Shown here in pieces: positions 6,652-13,182 of a DNA stretch of 15,757 nucleotides (positions are counted from its first letter, which is position 1; every line of letters starts with the position of its first letter). Source of the stretch: an uncultured Oscillospiraceae bacterium. GTDB lineage: Bacteria > Bacillota > Clostridia > Oscillospirales > Oscillospiraceae. Position numbers and translations under genes: made by a program. The notes under the pieces are model-generated. The model made no database searches. It saw only the letters and a program-made list of their open reading frames with translations, and had not been told where the DNA came from. Where the stretch lies: positions 1 to 15,757 of the forward strand of contig CAKTEB010000057.1 in assembly GCA_934546685.1 (NCBI GenBank), written 5' to 3'.

Positions 6652-6680
6652 TTGACTATTTTGACGAATCCTTTTATAAT
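6652..6680 (+). promoter_or_regulatory. Near-consensus promoter of the HEAT-like gene
   Basis: TTGACT (6652-6657), 17-bp spacer, perfect TATAAT (6675-6680). One mismatch from the full consensus predicts high constitutive expression. The start is expected near 6687. Confidence 0.85.
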
Positions 6681-6734
6681 AAAGGAAACGCTCCAGAGTC
6701 CGGGGCGGCAAACTCAAATGGAAGGTGAACCACA

Positions 6735-7064
6735 ATGAAAGATCGTGAACATTACGCAAAGCTGGTATTCGGCGCACGCTGGAAGAAGGTAGACAAGCTC
6801 ATGGCCTCCGGTGAGCTGGAGGAGAAGACCACCATTATGGAGGCCTTCGGCGCTGCCGCCAAGGGCAACGACGAGTGCTATAACCATCTGGTGGAGGCCG
6901 TTCAGAAGGCCACTGAGGAGCCCGTGCTGCTGTCCGGCATTCAGGCCCTGGGCCACTGCGGCCGCACTGCCGCGGCCTCTCAGCTCAACTACATCATCGA
7001 ACACAACACCCAGGAGAACGTGGTGGCGGCTGCACGGGCGGCTATCCGGGAGCTGCATCAATAA
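6735..7064 (+). CDS. HEAT-repeat-like small protein
   Basis: 109 residues, cytoplasmic, all helical by pattern. The segments IMEAFGAAAKGNDECYNHLVEAVQKA, EPVLLSGIQALGHCGRTAAASQLNYIIEH and QENVVAAARAAIRELHQ read as two to three HEAT-type helix pairs (alternating hydrophobic faces, conserved small residues, xxAxxALG-like motif). HEAT repeats usually mediate protein-protein contacts, so a binding or adaptor role is likely; no catalytic motif is seen. GGAAGGTG precedes the ATG. Monocistronic, with one of the strongest promoters in the window. No clear terminator follows, so some transcripts may run into the ABC importer operon. The function is unknown. Confidence 0.85.
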   Translation: MKDREHYAKLVFGARWKKVDKLMASGELEEKTTIMEAFGAAAKGNDECYNHLVEAVQKATEEPVLLSGIQALGHCGRTAAASQLNYIIEHNTQENVVAAARAAIRELHQ

Positions 7065-7141
7065 TTGTAGCTTTTGGTCACATAATGGAGTAGCAATTCT
7101 TGTGGCATTGTGAAAAATAACGGAAAAACTTCGCTTTTCTC

Positions 7142-7170
7142 TTGACGGATGGAAGCAGCTGTATTAGAAT
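7142..7170 (+). promoter_or_regulatory. Promoter of the sugar ABC importer operon
   Basis: TTGACG (7142-7147), 17-bp spacer, TAGAAT (7165-7170), start near 7177. The following leader to the ATG at 7246 is about 70 nt and opens with a perfect hairpin. Confidence 0.75.
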
Positions 7171-7171
7171 G

Positions 7172-7203
7172 AATGCGTTGGAACAGACCAGTTCCAACGC
7201 ATT
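7172..7203 (+). promoter_or_regulatory. Perfect hairpin at the transcript start of the ABC operon
   Basis: AATGCGTTGGAAC (7172-7184) pairs perfectly with GTTCCAACGCATT (7191-7203) around the loop AGACCA. It begins at the predicted +1. ATTATTTCTTG follows, which is T-rich but not a continuous T run. It could be an operator palindrome, a 5' stabilising hairpin or a leader attenuator; the sequence does not decide between these. Confidence 0.6.
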
Positions 7204-7245
7204 ATTTCTTGCAGCATGGCTGCATATGGGAAGGATTGAAGCACT

Positions 7246-8517
7246 ATGAAAAAGATTGTTGCAATGCTGCTGGCTCTTTGTATGATGGTCACAGCATTCG
7301 CAGGCTGCGGTACCTCCACAACCTCGACCACGGACGGATCCGCTGCGGCTCCCGCTTCTGAGCAGACCGACAACACCCAGGCCTCCGCAGGGGAAGCTGC
7401 CCCTGCCGACACCACTGACTTCAAGTGGAACGGCCAGAAGGAAGTATGGTCCATTCTGCCCACCACTGGCGCAGAGGGCCTGGTCATGATCAATGACGCC
7501 ATGGGCGCCATCATGGAAGCACAGGGCTTTAAGTACGTCAAGAAGGACGCTGAGGGCAACCCTGGCAACCAGGTGCAGTTCGTGGAGCAGGCCATTGCCG
7601 CCGGCAACGTGGGCGCGCTGATGATCGCCGCCATGAGCGTGGAAATGCTCAAGGATGTTGTTCAGCAGGCTACCGATAAGGGCATCGCCGTTGTCTACCT
7701 CGGCGCACAGCCCACCGACTACACCATCGCTGGCTGCGTGTACACCGCCTATGAGATCACCGGTATGTACGCGGTTCAGGCTGCTGAGTATTGGGCGGAG
7801 CACTCCGGCCAGAACGTTCCCAAGAATGCGGACGGCAAGTATGAGATCGCCATCGATACTTACTACGATATTGCCGACGGCGTATATCGCTCCAACGCCA
7901 TCAAGGGCACTGTTGAGAAGTCGGAGACCCTGGCGCTGGTCTCCGAGACCACCGCTTACGGCCAGGACGGCTCCCTGAATGTGGCCTTCAACAACGCACA
8001 GGCAGTTCTGAACGCCAACCCCGACTGCCACATCTTCGTTGCCTACGAGCCTGAGCAGGCCATGGGCATCGCCAATGCCATCAAGGACTACTGCGACCAG
8101 AACGGCGGCGACCTGAAGGACTACTTTGTAGCTCCCTGCTACGCCGAGGACGACACCTTCAAGGGCCTCTATGAGGACGCTGAGAAGGATCCCTCCTCTA
8201 CCGCCATCAAGGGCTACGCCACCTACGGCGATTCCGCCATCCCCTACGGAGACGACGCTAAGGCTGCCATTGGCGCTGGCTATGACGCCCTGGAGAGCTA
8301 TGCCCAGTCCAAGAACCCCGACGTGCTGATCCCGCCCATGCGCACCGGCGCAAAGCTGGCGGAGGAGCTGCTGGGCGTCTGCGGCATCGACGGCTTCACC
8401 TGGACCTATGGCGAGACCTACTATGATACCATTACCGCTGTGACCGTGGACGGCTTCAACGCCACCTGGTCCATGGGCGATGAGAACCCCGCCATCGAGT
8501 ACAAGACTACGAAATAA
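7246..8517 (+). CDS. Sugar ABC transporter substrate-binding lipoprotein (CUT2/RbsB-like)
   Basis: 423 residues. It is lipid-anchored outside the membrane and captures the substrate for the importer encoded downstream. A lipoprotein signal ends in AFAGC with the lipidated Cys21, followed by a Thr/Ser/Ala/Glu-rich linker (about 22-60). The mature part follows the periplasmic-binding-protein type-1 fold of ribose/galactose binders (GNQVQFVEQAIAAGNVGALMIAAMSVEMLKDVVQQATDKGIAVVYLGAQ; later CHIFVAYEPEQAMGIANAIKD). It is first in the operon: an ATPase gene lies about 100 nt downstream, then a permease. GGGAAGGA stands about 10 nt before the ATG. The substrate is not readable and no catabolic enzyme gene accompanies it; ribose, galactose, xylose or another small sugar or nucleoside-like ligand remain possible. 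Confidence 0.92.
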   Translation: MKKIVAMLLALCMMVTAFAGCGTSTTSTTDGSAAAPASEQTDNTQASAGEAAPADTTDFKWNGQKEVWSILPTTGAEGLVMINDAMGAIMEAQGFKYVKKDAEGNPGNQVQFVEQAIAAGNVGALMIAAMSVEMLKDVVQQATDKGIAVVYLGAQPTDYTIAGCVYTAYEITGMYAVQAAEYWAEHSGQNVPKNADGKYEIAIDTYYDIADGVYRSNAIKGTVEKSETLALVSETTAYGQDGSLNVAFNNAQAVLNANPDCHIFVAYEPEQAMGIANAIKDYCDQNGGDLKDYFVAPCYAEDDTFKGLYEDAEKDPSSTAIKGYATYGDSAIPYGDDAKAAIGAGYDALESYAQSKNPDVLIPPMRTGAKLAEELLGVCGIDGFTWTYGETYYDTITAVTVDGFNATWSMGDENPAIEYKTTK

Positions 8518-8531
8518 TTCAGATCTGACGG

Positions 8532-8572
8532 AACGCGGGGCGGCCCGGGAATGCCCGGCGCCGCCCCGCGTT
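8532..8572 (+). other. GC-rich intercistronic hairpin between binding protein and ATPase genes
   Basis: AACGCGGGGCGGC (8532-8544) pairs perfectly with GCCGCCCCGCGTT (8560-8572). Inside it CCGGG/CCCGG (8545-8549, 8554-8558) continues the stem to an AATG loop with one bulged base (8559). The sequence after it, ATCACAAAATCC, lacks a T run. It resembles the stabilising or partial-termination structures that give a binding protein more mRNA than its ATPase and permease. Confidence 0.8.
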
Positions 8573-8618
8573 ATCACAAAATCCTGTCGGCCTCGGCCGA
8601 CGATGGGAGGCATTCGCT

Positions 8619-10133
8619 TTGCAAGAAAAACAACCGGTCCTGTCCCTGAAGGATATCCGAAAGGTCTATCCCGGCGTGGTGGCCCTGGACAATGTGTCCA
8701 TTGACTTCTACCCCGGCGAGGTCCATGCACTGATCGGCGAAAACGGCGCAGGCAAATCCACCTTTATCAAGACCATTACCGGGGCCCATGCCCCCGACGG
8801 CGGCACCATCACCATAGATGGGGAGACCTATAGCGTCATGACTCCGGCGCTGGCCAGAAAGCATGGCATCGAGTGTATCTATCAGGAGTTCAACCTCATC
8901 GACGTACTGTCCGCGGCGGAGAATATCTGCTACGGCGAAAAGCAGGGCAGATTCGTCAATCAGAAGAAAATGCGGTCCATCGCCCAGAAGATCTTTGACG
9001 ACTTCGGCGTGGATATCAACCCGGACACCCTGGTCCGGGACCTGACCCCCGGCCATATGCAGATCGTGGAGATCGCAAAGGCCGTTTCTAAGGAGGTTCG
9101 GGTGCTGATCCTGGATGAGCCCACCGCGCCCCTGTCCGTGGCAGAGGTGGAGATCCTGTTCCGGATCGTCCGGAAGCTCCGGGATCAGGGCGTGGCCATC
9201 ATCTTTATCTCCCACCGGCTCGACGAGGTGTTCGAGCTCACAGACCGGGTCTCCATCCTTCGGGACGGCGAGTACATCACCACCCTGAATACCAAGGAGA
9301 CTGGCCGGGCGGAGCTGATCCGCTACATGGTGGGCCGTGAAATGACCGCCACCTTCCCACCCAGAAACGCCAAGATCGGCGACGTGGCCCTGGAGCTCCG
9401 GAACCTTACGGGCAACGGCGTCAAGAACATCTCCTTCCAGGCCCGCCGGGGTGAGATCCTGGGCATTTCCGGCCTGGTGGGCGCCGGACGCACCGAGATC
9501 ATGAAGGTGGTCTTCGGGGCGGAAAAGAAGCAGTGGGGCGAGATCCTGGTCAATGGCAAGCCTGCTGACATTCGCTCCCCCAAGGATGCCATGCACAAAT
9601 ACGGCATCTGCCTGATCCCAGAGGATCGGAAGCGGGAGGGCTGCTTCCTGGGCGAGACCATCTCCTGGAACCTGGTCTACAACGTGCTGGAGAAGATCTC
9701 CCACGCTGGCGTAGTGGACAAGAAGAAGGAGGCGGAGATCGCCAAATACTACGGCGAGGCCATGCGCATCAAGGCCCCCAATCTGGACGCCACCAAGGTG
9801 GGCAGCCTCTCCGGCGGCAACCAGCAGAAAGTGGTGGTGGGCAAGGCCCTGGCCACCCAGTCGGATATTGTCATCTTTGACGAGCCCACCCGAGGCATCG
9901 ACGTGGGCGCCAAGTATGAGATCTACGAGCTCATGAACGGCCTCTGCGAGGAGGGCAAGTGCGTAGTGATGGTGACCTCCGACATGGAGGAGCTGCTGGG
10001 TATGTCGGACCGGATCGTGGTATTCGGCGAAAAATGTCTGGCTGGAGAGCTTCAAAAGGAAGAATTCTCTCAGGAGAGGATCCTCGACCTGGCCTCCACC
10101 TCTGACAGAGAAAATGAAACAATGGGGGCTTGA
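8619..10133 (+). CDS. Sugar ABC transporter ATP-binding protein, fused double NBD (RbsA/MglA-like)
   Basis: 504 residues, the usual length for CUT2 ATPases with two nucleotide-binding domains in one chain, which power sugar import at the inner membrane face. NBD1: Walker A GENGAGKST at 40-48 (Lys46), signature-like LTPGHMQ at 142-148, Walker B VLILDEPTA at 162-170, then ISHRLDEV. NBD2: degenerate Walker A GLVGAGRT (Arg for Lys, normal in this family), signature LSGGNQQK at 397-404 and Walker B IVIFDEPTRG at 417-426. The start is the TTG at 8619 with GGGAGG 8 nt upstream. No ATG or GTG occurs before Walker A in this frame that would keep the domain intact. The stop is 3 nt before the permease ATG, so the two are translationally linked. 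Confidence 0.95.
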   Translation: MQEKQPVLSLKDIRKVYPGVVALDNVSIDFYPGEVHALIGENGAGKSTFIKTITGAHAPDGGTITIDGETYSVMTPALARKHGIECIYQEFNLIDVLSAAENICYGEKQGRFVNQKKMRSIAQKIFDDFGVDINPDTLVRDLTPGHMQIVEIAKAVSKEVRVLILDEPTAPLSVAEVEILFRIVRKLRDQGVAIIFISHRLDEVFELTDRVSILRDGEYITTLNTKETGRAELIRYMVGREMTATFPPRNAKIGDVALELRNLTGNGVKNISFQARRGEILGISGLVGAGRTEIMKVVFGAEKKQWGEILVNGKPADIRSPKDAMHKYGICLIPEDRKREGCFLGETISWNLVYNVLEKISHAGVVDKKKEAEIAKYYGEAMRIKAPNLDATKVGSLSGGNQQKVVVGKALATQSDIVIFDEPTRGIDVGAKYEIYELMNGLCEEGKCVVMVTSDMEELLGMSDRIVVFGEKCLAGELQKEEFSQERILDLASTSDRENETMGA

Positions 10134-10136
10134 GTT

Positions 10137-11168
10137 ATGAAAAAGAGCTTTTCGACCTATCTCAAGGACTATCTGATGCTGCTGGTGCTGGTGATCCTCA
10201 TCGCCCTGTTCAGCGTTCTGGGGCCCACAGTGGCGGGCCGGTCCTTCTTTAACTTCCCGAACCTGCTGACCATGCTGAACCAGAACGCCTATCTGGTGAT
10301 TCTGGGCGTGGGCATCACGTTCATCATGCTGGGCGGCGGCATGGACCTGTCCACCGGCTTCCTGATTTCCACCGTGGGCATGGCCATGGCCCTGATCGAG
10401 GGCTCCACGAATGCGGTGGTGGCTGTGATCTGCGGCATTCTGCTGGCAGTGCTGCTGTCCGCCTTCAACGGCGTGATGTACTCCTGGCTCAAGGTGTTCC
10501 CCTTTATCATCACCCTGGGCACTCAGTACATCCTCAATGGCGTAACCTATCTGCTTACCGGCGGCATCAGCAAGACCACCTATGTTTCTGATGTCATGAA
10601 GAACATCGGCGGCCTGAACATCCGCATCGGCTCCGGCGCACTGAAGACCGGCGTGCTGGTGATGATCGCGGCAGTGCTGGTGGGCTCCTTTATCCTCAAT
10701 AAGACGTATTTTGGACGGAATGTCTACGCCCTGGGCTCCAACCCCGACGCGGTGGCGCTGTCCGGCGTGTCCGTGGCTAAGATGCGGATCATGATCTTTG
10801 CCCTGGCAGGCGTGTTCTTCGGCATTGGCCAGGTGGTCAACGTGGGCACCACCGGCGGCGCTGTGAACCAGGGCCTGGGCATCGGCGCGGAGTTCACCGT
10901 CATGGCAGGCGCTATGCTGGGCGGCATCAAAATGGGCGGCGGCGGCGGTAAGATGAGCAACATGGTCATCGGTGTGCTGATTATCGGCGTGCTGGACTAT
11001 GGCATGAGCTTCCTGAACATCAATCAGTATTGGAAGTATGTGGTGCTGGGCATCGCGCTGCTGACGGCCGTTACCATCGACACCCTCCAGACCCGTGCCG
11101 CGGAGAATGCGGCAAAGAAGGTCACTGGCCAGGCTCCTACCGGAAGCCAGGGCACGGAGGCAAAGTAA
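10137..11168 (+). CDS. Sugar ABC transporter permease (RbsC-like, BPD_transp_2)
   Basis: 343 residues, a polytopic inner-membrane subunit, presumably a homodimer forming the import channel, as is usual for CUT2 systems with one permease gene. About eight to ten hydrophobic segments are visible. Family motifs are GGGMDLSTG near residue 65-73 and the C-terminal block EFTVMAGAMLGGIKMGGGGG...VIGVLIIGVLDYGMSFLNINQYWKYVVLGIALLTAV. The ATG at 10137 lies 3 nt after the ATPase stop, with a GGGGG run (10124-10128) as ribosome site inside the end of the ATPase gene. The extra C-terminal tail (ENAAKKVTGQAPTGSQGTEAK) is hydrophilic and variable. It is the last gene of the operon, followed by a strong terminator. 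Confidence 0.95.
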   Translation: MKKSFSTYLKDYLMLLVLVILIALFSVLGPTVAGRSFFNFPNLLTMLNQNAYLVILGVGITFIMLGGGMDLSTGFLISTVGMAMALIEGSTNAVVAVICGILLAVLLSAFNGVMYSWLKVFPFIITLGTQYILNGVTYLLTGGISKTTYVSDVMKNIGGLNIRIGSGALKTGVLVMIAAVLVGSFILNKTYFGRNVYALGSNPDAVALSGVSVAKMRIMIFALAGVFFGIGQVVNVGTTGGAVNQGLGIGAEFTVMAGAMLGGIKMGGGGGKMSNMVIGVLIIGVLDYGMSFLNINQYWKYVVLGIALLTAVTIDTLQTRAAENAAKKVTGQAPTGSQGTEAK

Positions 11169-11179
11169 TAAGCTAAATG

Positions 11180-11216
11180 AACAGGGCGCACTGCGAAAGC
11201 CGTGCGCCCTGTTTTT
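11180..11216 (+). terminator. Terminator of the sugar ABC importer operon
   Basis: AACAGGGCGCAC (11180-11191) pairs perfectly with GTGCGCCCTGTT (11202-11213), a 12-bp stem with a 10-nt loop, running into TTTTT (11212-11216). Confidence 0.95.
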
Positions 11217-11221
11217 GCATG

Positions 11222-11258
11222 AAAAGGACCCGCGGTTCGGAAGTGAACTGCGGGTCCT
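11222..11258 (-). terminator. Terminator of the DxDxDG membrane protein gene
   Basis: A 14-bp stem (11225-11238 with 11245-11258, one mismatch) with a 6-nt loop. Read on the minus strand it ends in CCTTTTC and lies just past the stop of the gene at 11274. It stands back to back with the ABC operon terminator, isolating converging transcription units. Confidence 0.85.
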
Positions 11259-11273
11259 GCTTGCGATTTCAGC

Positions 11274-11663
11274 TTATTCCTCAGAACCAGACTCAGTCTC
11301 CGGCTCCTCTCCAGCGGGGATGGTGGTGATGAGATCGGGGTTCTCGGTGGTCACGGCCTGGGGCTCTGCCTCGGTTTCGGGAGCGGTCTCGGCTGCGGGA
11401 GCGGGCTCCTCAGCGGGCTTTTCAGCGGGGGTTTCCTCGGTCTCGGCGGGGTGTACGCCGGCGGTGACGGAATCAATCTTGCCGTCGCCGTCCAGATCCT
11501 CCAGAACTACGTCGGTGACGCCGTCGCCATCCAGATCCAGCAGAATGGTATCCTCGGGCTCGGTCTCCTTCTGAGCCAGCTTCTGGGCGGCGACTACTGC
11601 GGCTGCGGCCGCGGCACCTACGCCCAGGACGGCCAGACCGCCCAGTACATGCTTCTTTTTCAT
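11274..11663 (-). CDS. Small membrane-anchored protein with two DxDxDG calcium-loop-like motifs and an acidic tail
   Basis: 129 residues, not a named family that I recognise. The basic N-terminus MKKKH and one hydrophobic Ala/Val/Gly segment (about 6-26) suggest an uncleaved anchor or a signal peptide; there is no lipobox cysteine. Then come two tandem calcium-loop motifs, DLDGDGVTD (43-51) and DLDGDGKID (56-64), 13 residues apart as in dockerin/EF-hand-like loops. A Glu/Pro/Ala/Thr-rich disordered tail (about 70-129) follows. AAGGAG lies 9 nt before the ATG; an out-of-frame ATG 5 nt upstream opens a two-codon frame that stops within the start codon. The protein is probably surface-exposed and calcium-binding (inference). 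It lies downstream of the AraC gene on the same strand, 105 nt apart, with a TATAAT between them. Confidence 0.8.
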   Translation of the reverse strand: MKKKHVLGGLAVLGVGAAAAAAVVAAQKLAQKETEPEDTILLDLDGDGVTDVVLEDLDGDGKIDSVTAGVHPAETEETPAEKPAEEPAPAAETAPETEAEPQAVTTENPDLITTIPAGEEPETESGSEE

Positions 11664-11723
11664 GGCATGCTTCTCCTTTCAAGCAGCTTGAGGGATAGAA
11701 TCCTCATTGTTTTCTTTTTCCTC

Positions 11724-11729
11724 ATTATA
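11724..11729 (-). promoter_or_regulatory. Possible -10 box for the DxDxDG protein gene
   Basis: A perfect TATAAT on the minus strand, about 55 nt before the gene's start. No convincing -35 lies 16-18 bp upstream; TTGTTC is about 23 bp away. It may need an activator, or the gene may be read through from the AraC gene. Confidence 0.35.
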
Positions 11730-11768
11730 CTACTGAATTTCCACCTGTGTGTGAACAAATTATCAATT

Positions 11769-12977
11769 TTACTGGCCCTTGAACTGAGAGGGCGTGGCCC
11801 CCTCGTACTTCTTAAAGGCACGGTTCATAGAGAGAAAGCTGGTGTAGCCCACGGCCTGGGCGATCTGCTTCATGGTCTTGTCGGTATGGAGCATGGATTT
11901 CGCCGCAGTGAGGCGGATGTGCTGGATGGTCTCGTAGATGCCTCGGCCCGTATACTGCTTGAAGACACGGGTGGCGTAGGAGGGCGTGATGCCAAAGGCA
12001 GAGGACACCTCCGTAAGGCCCAGGGTCTCGTCGGTGTAATGAGCGGCGATGTAGGCGGACATCTTGTCCACCCACTGAGGCTTTGGCTCCTGGGACTCGG
12101 CGTTCTGGGCCCGGCAGATGGCGTCGAAGATCTCGTCCATGGCGCCGGTGAGCTCGGAAAGGGTGTTGGCCTCAGCGATCTTGGGGCCGGGGTCCAGGGC
12201 ATAGTAGAGGCTGGCGCCGATTTTGTCCCGGAGGTCGTCCAGGGCGTCCAGGATCCGGCAGCAGATGCCGCCCAGCCGCACCCGAAGGATCTTCACCGTG
12301 GGCACGGTCTGGATGAACTCCCGGTCGATCATTTCGTGGAGCACATATTTGGCCCCGGCCACGTCGGTGGCCTGGAGCTTGGAGATGAGCTTCTTGTCCA
12401 GCTCCATGAGCTCAGAGCGGATCATGGGATGGGCGGCGTCGCACAGCGCCTCATAGGAGAGGATCTGCTGATCCCGCCCCAGAAAGTCGTTGTACCACAG
12501 GGCGTCCTGGGCATGAACGTAGCAGTTGGGCAGCTGACACAGGCCGTGGGCCCGGTCGCTGAGGGCCATGGTCACGCTGATGTCGAACTCCGTCTCCAGC
12601 ACCTCCATGATCTGGAGCAGCATGGGCTCCAGGGCCTGGCAGAACTGCTCCCAGGGCTCGGTCAGGTTGATGATGCAGACCATTTGATGGTTGGTCTCCG
12701 CGGCCACGGCGATGTTCCGCTGGTTCAGCAGCTCCGTGAGCATGTTGGAGAGCACAAAGAAATGGTGGCGGATGGCCTCCTGCCAGCCGGAGGTGGAGAA
12801 CACACTGCTCCAGCGCTCGATGCGAACGGTGAGCAGGCAGTAGTCCTGGGTCTTCGGGTAGAAGCCCGCGTTGCCGCAGATTTTGCGCAGCTCGGCCTCG
12901 TCGGTCACGGGCAGGGGATTGGTCAGATGGGAAACTAGACGTTCCAGTGCGTGTGTATCATGAGGATGGTCCGTCAA
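11769..12977 (-). CDS. AraC-family transcriptional regulator
   Basis: 402 residues. The C-terminal about 100 residues (303-402) form the double helix-turn-helix AraC/XylS DNA-binding domain: LGLTEVSSAFGITPSYATRVFKQYTGRGIYETIQHIRLTAAKSML, then MKQIAQAVGYTSFLSMNRAFKKYEGATPSQF. The N-terminal 300 residues are soluble and have no cupin, no receiver aspartate motif and no membrane segment. The stretch around 130-170 (ISVTMALSDRAHGLCQLPNCYVHAQDALWYN) resembles the degenerate GGDEF-like middle region of YesN-type regulators. The start is TTG at 12977 with GAGGTG 7 nt upstream; no ATG occurs in frame until deep inside. It is divergent from a solute-binding lipoprotein gene, with repeated AGTCAA boxes between them, so it probably controls that gene and perhaps itself. 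Confidence 0.93.
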   Translation of the reverse strand: MTDHPHDTHALERLVSHLTNPLPVTDEAELRKICGNAGFYPKTQDYCLLTVRIERWSSVFSTSGWQEAIRHHFFVLSNMLTELLNQRNIAVAAETNHQMVCIINLTEPWEQFCQALEPMLLQIMEVLETEFDISVTMALSDRAHGLCQLPNCYVHAQDALWYNDFLGRDQQILSYEALCDAAHPMIRSELMELDKKLISKLQATDVAGAKYVLHEMIDREFIQTVPTVKILRVRLGGICCRILDALDDLRDKIGASLYYALDPGPKIAEANTLSELTGAMDEIFDAICRAQNAESQEPKPQWVDKMSAYIAAHYTDETLGLTEVSSAFGITPSYATRVFKQYTGRGIYETIQHIRLTAAKSMLHTDKTMKQIAQAVGYTSFLSMNRAFKKYEGATPSQFKGQ

Positions 12978-13002
12978 AACGATTCACCTCTCTCTTTTAT
13001 TA

Positions 13003-13037
13003 GGTATATAGTATCAAAAATGATAGTCAAGAATCAA
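13003..13037 (-). promoter_or_regulatory. Promoter region of the AraC gene
   Basis: Two overlapping options on the minus strand: TTGATT (13037-13032) with 18-bp spacer and TACTAT (13013-13008), or TTGACT (13030-13025) with 16-bp spacer and TATACC (13008-13003). Both end just before the ribosome site of the TTG start. The -35 elements coincide with the TCAAGA repeats, so the regulator may control its own gene. Confidence 0.5.
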
Positions 13038-13066
13038 GACTTTTTCACTATCTAGTCAAAAATTCA
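13010..13066. repeat. Three AGTCAA-type boxes, candidate AraC-regulator binding sites
   Basis: Similar boxes lie in the same orientation: AGTATCAAAAATGA (13010-13023), TAGTCAAGAATCA (13024-13036) and TAGTCAAAAATTCA (13053-13066). The last two share TAGTCAA and are 29 bp apart. A small inverted repeat TATCA-AAAA-TGATA (13012-13025) overlaps them. The downstream box is centred about 67 bp before the predicted start of the lipoprotein gene, a usual activator position. Assignment to the divergent AraC protein is inference. Confidence 0.55.
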
Positions 13067-13091
13067 TAGGGTATAACCAGATTTCTGTCAG

Positions 13092-13120
13092 TTTCCATAC
13101 CAGAAAAGATATGCTATCAT
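13092..13120 (+). promoter_or_regulatory. Extended -10 promoter of the orphan solute-binding protein gene
   Basis: TGC plus TATCAT (13112-13120) forms an extended -10. The -35 position (13092-13097, TTTCCA) matches the consensus poorly. This combination is typical of activator-dependent promoters. The start is expected near 13127, where a small hairpin TGGGG/CCCCA (13126-13144) begins. Confidence 0.6.
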
Positions 13121-13182
13121 AACCTTGGGGGAATGACCGCCCCATGAGTTTGCCTATGTGCATTTGAAATGGAGGAAACAAA

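Noticed and set aside
7177..7245. Riboswitch in the leader of the sugar ABC operon
   Set aside because: Only one simple hairpin is present and the leader is about 70 nt, too short for known sugar- or cofactor-sensing riboswitches; no conserved aptamer core was recognised.
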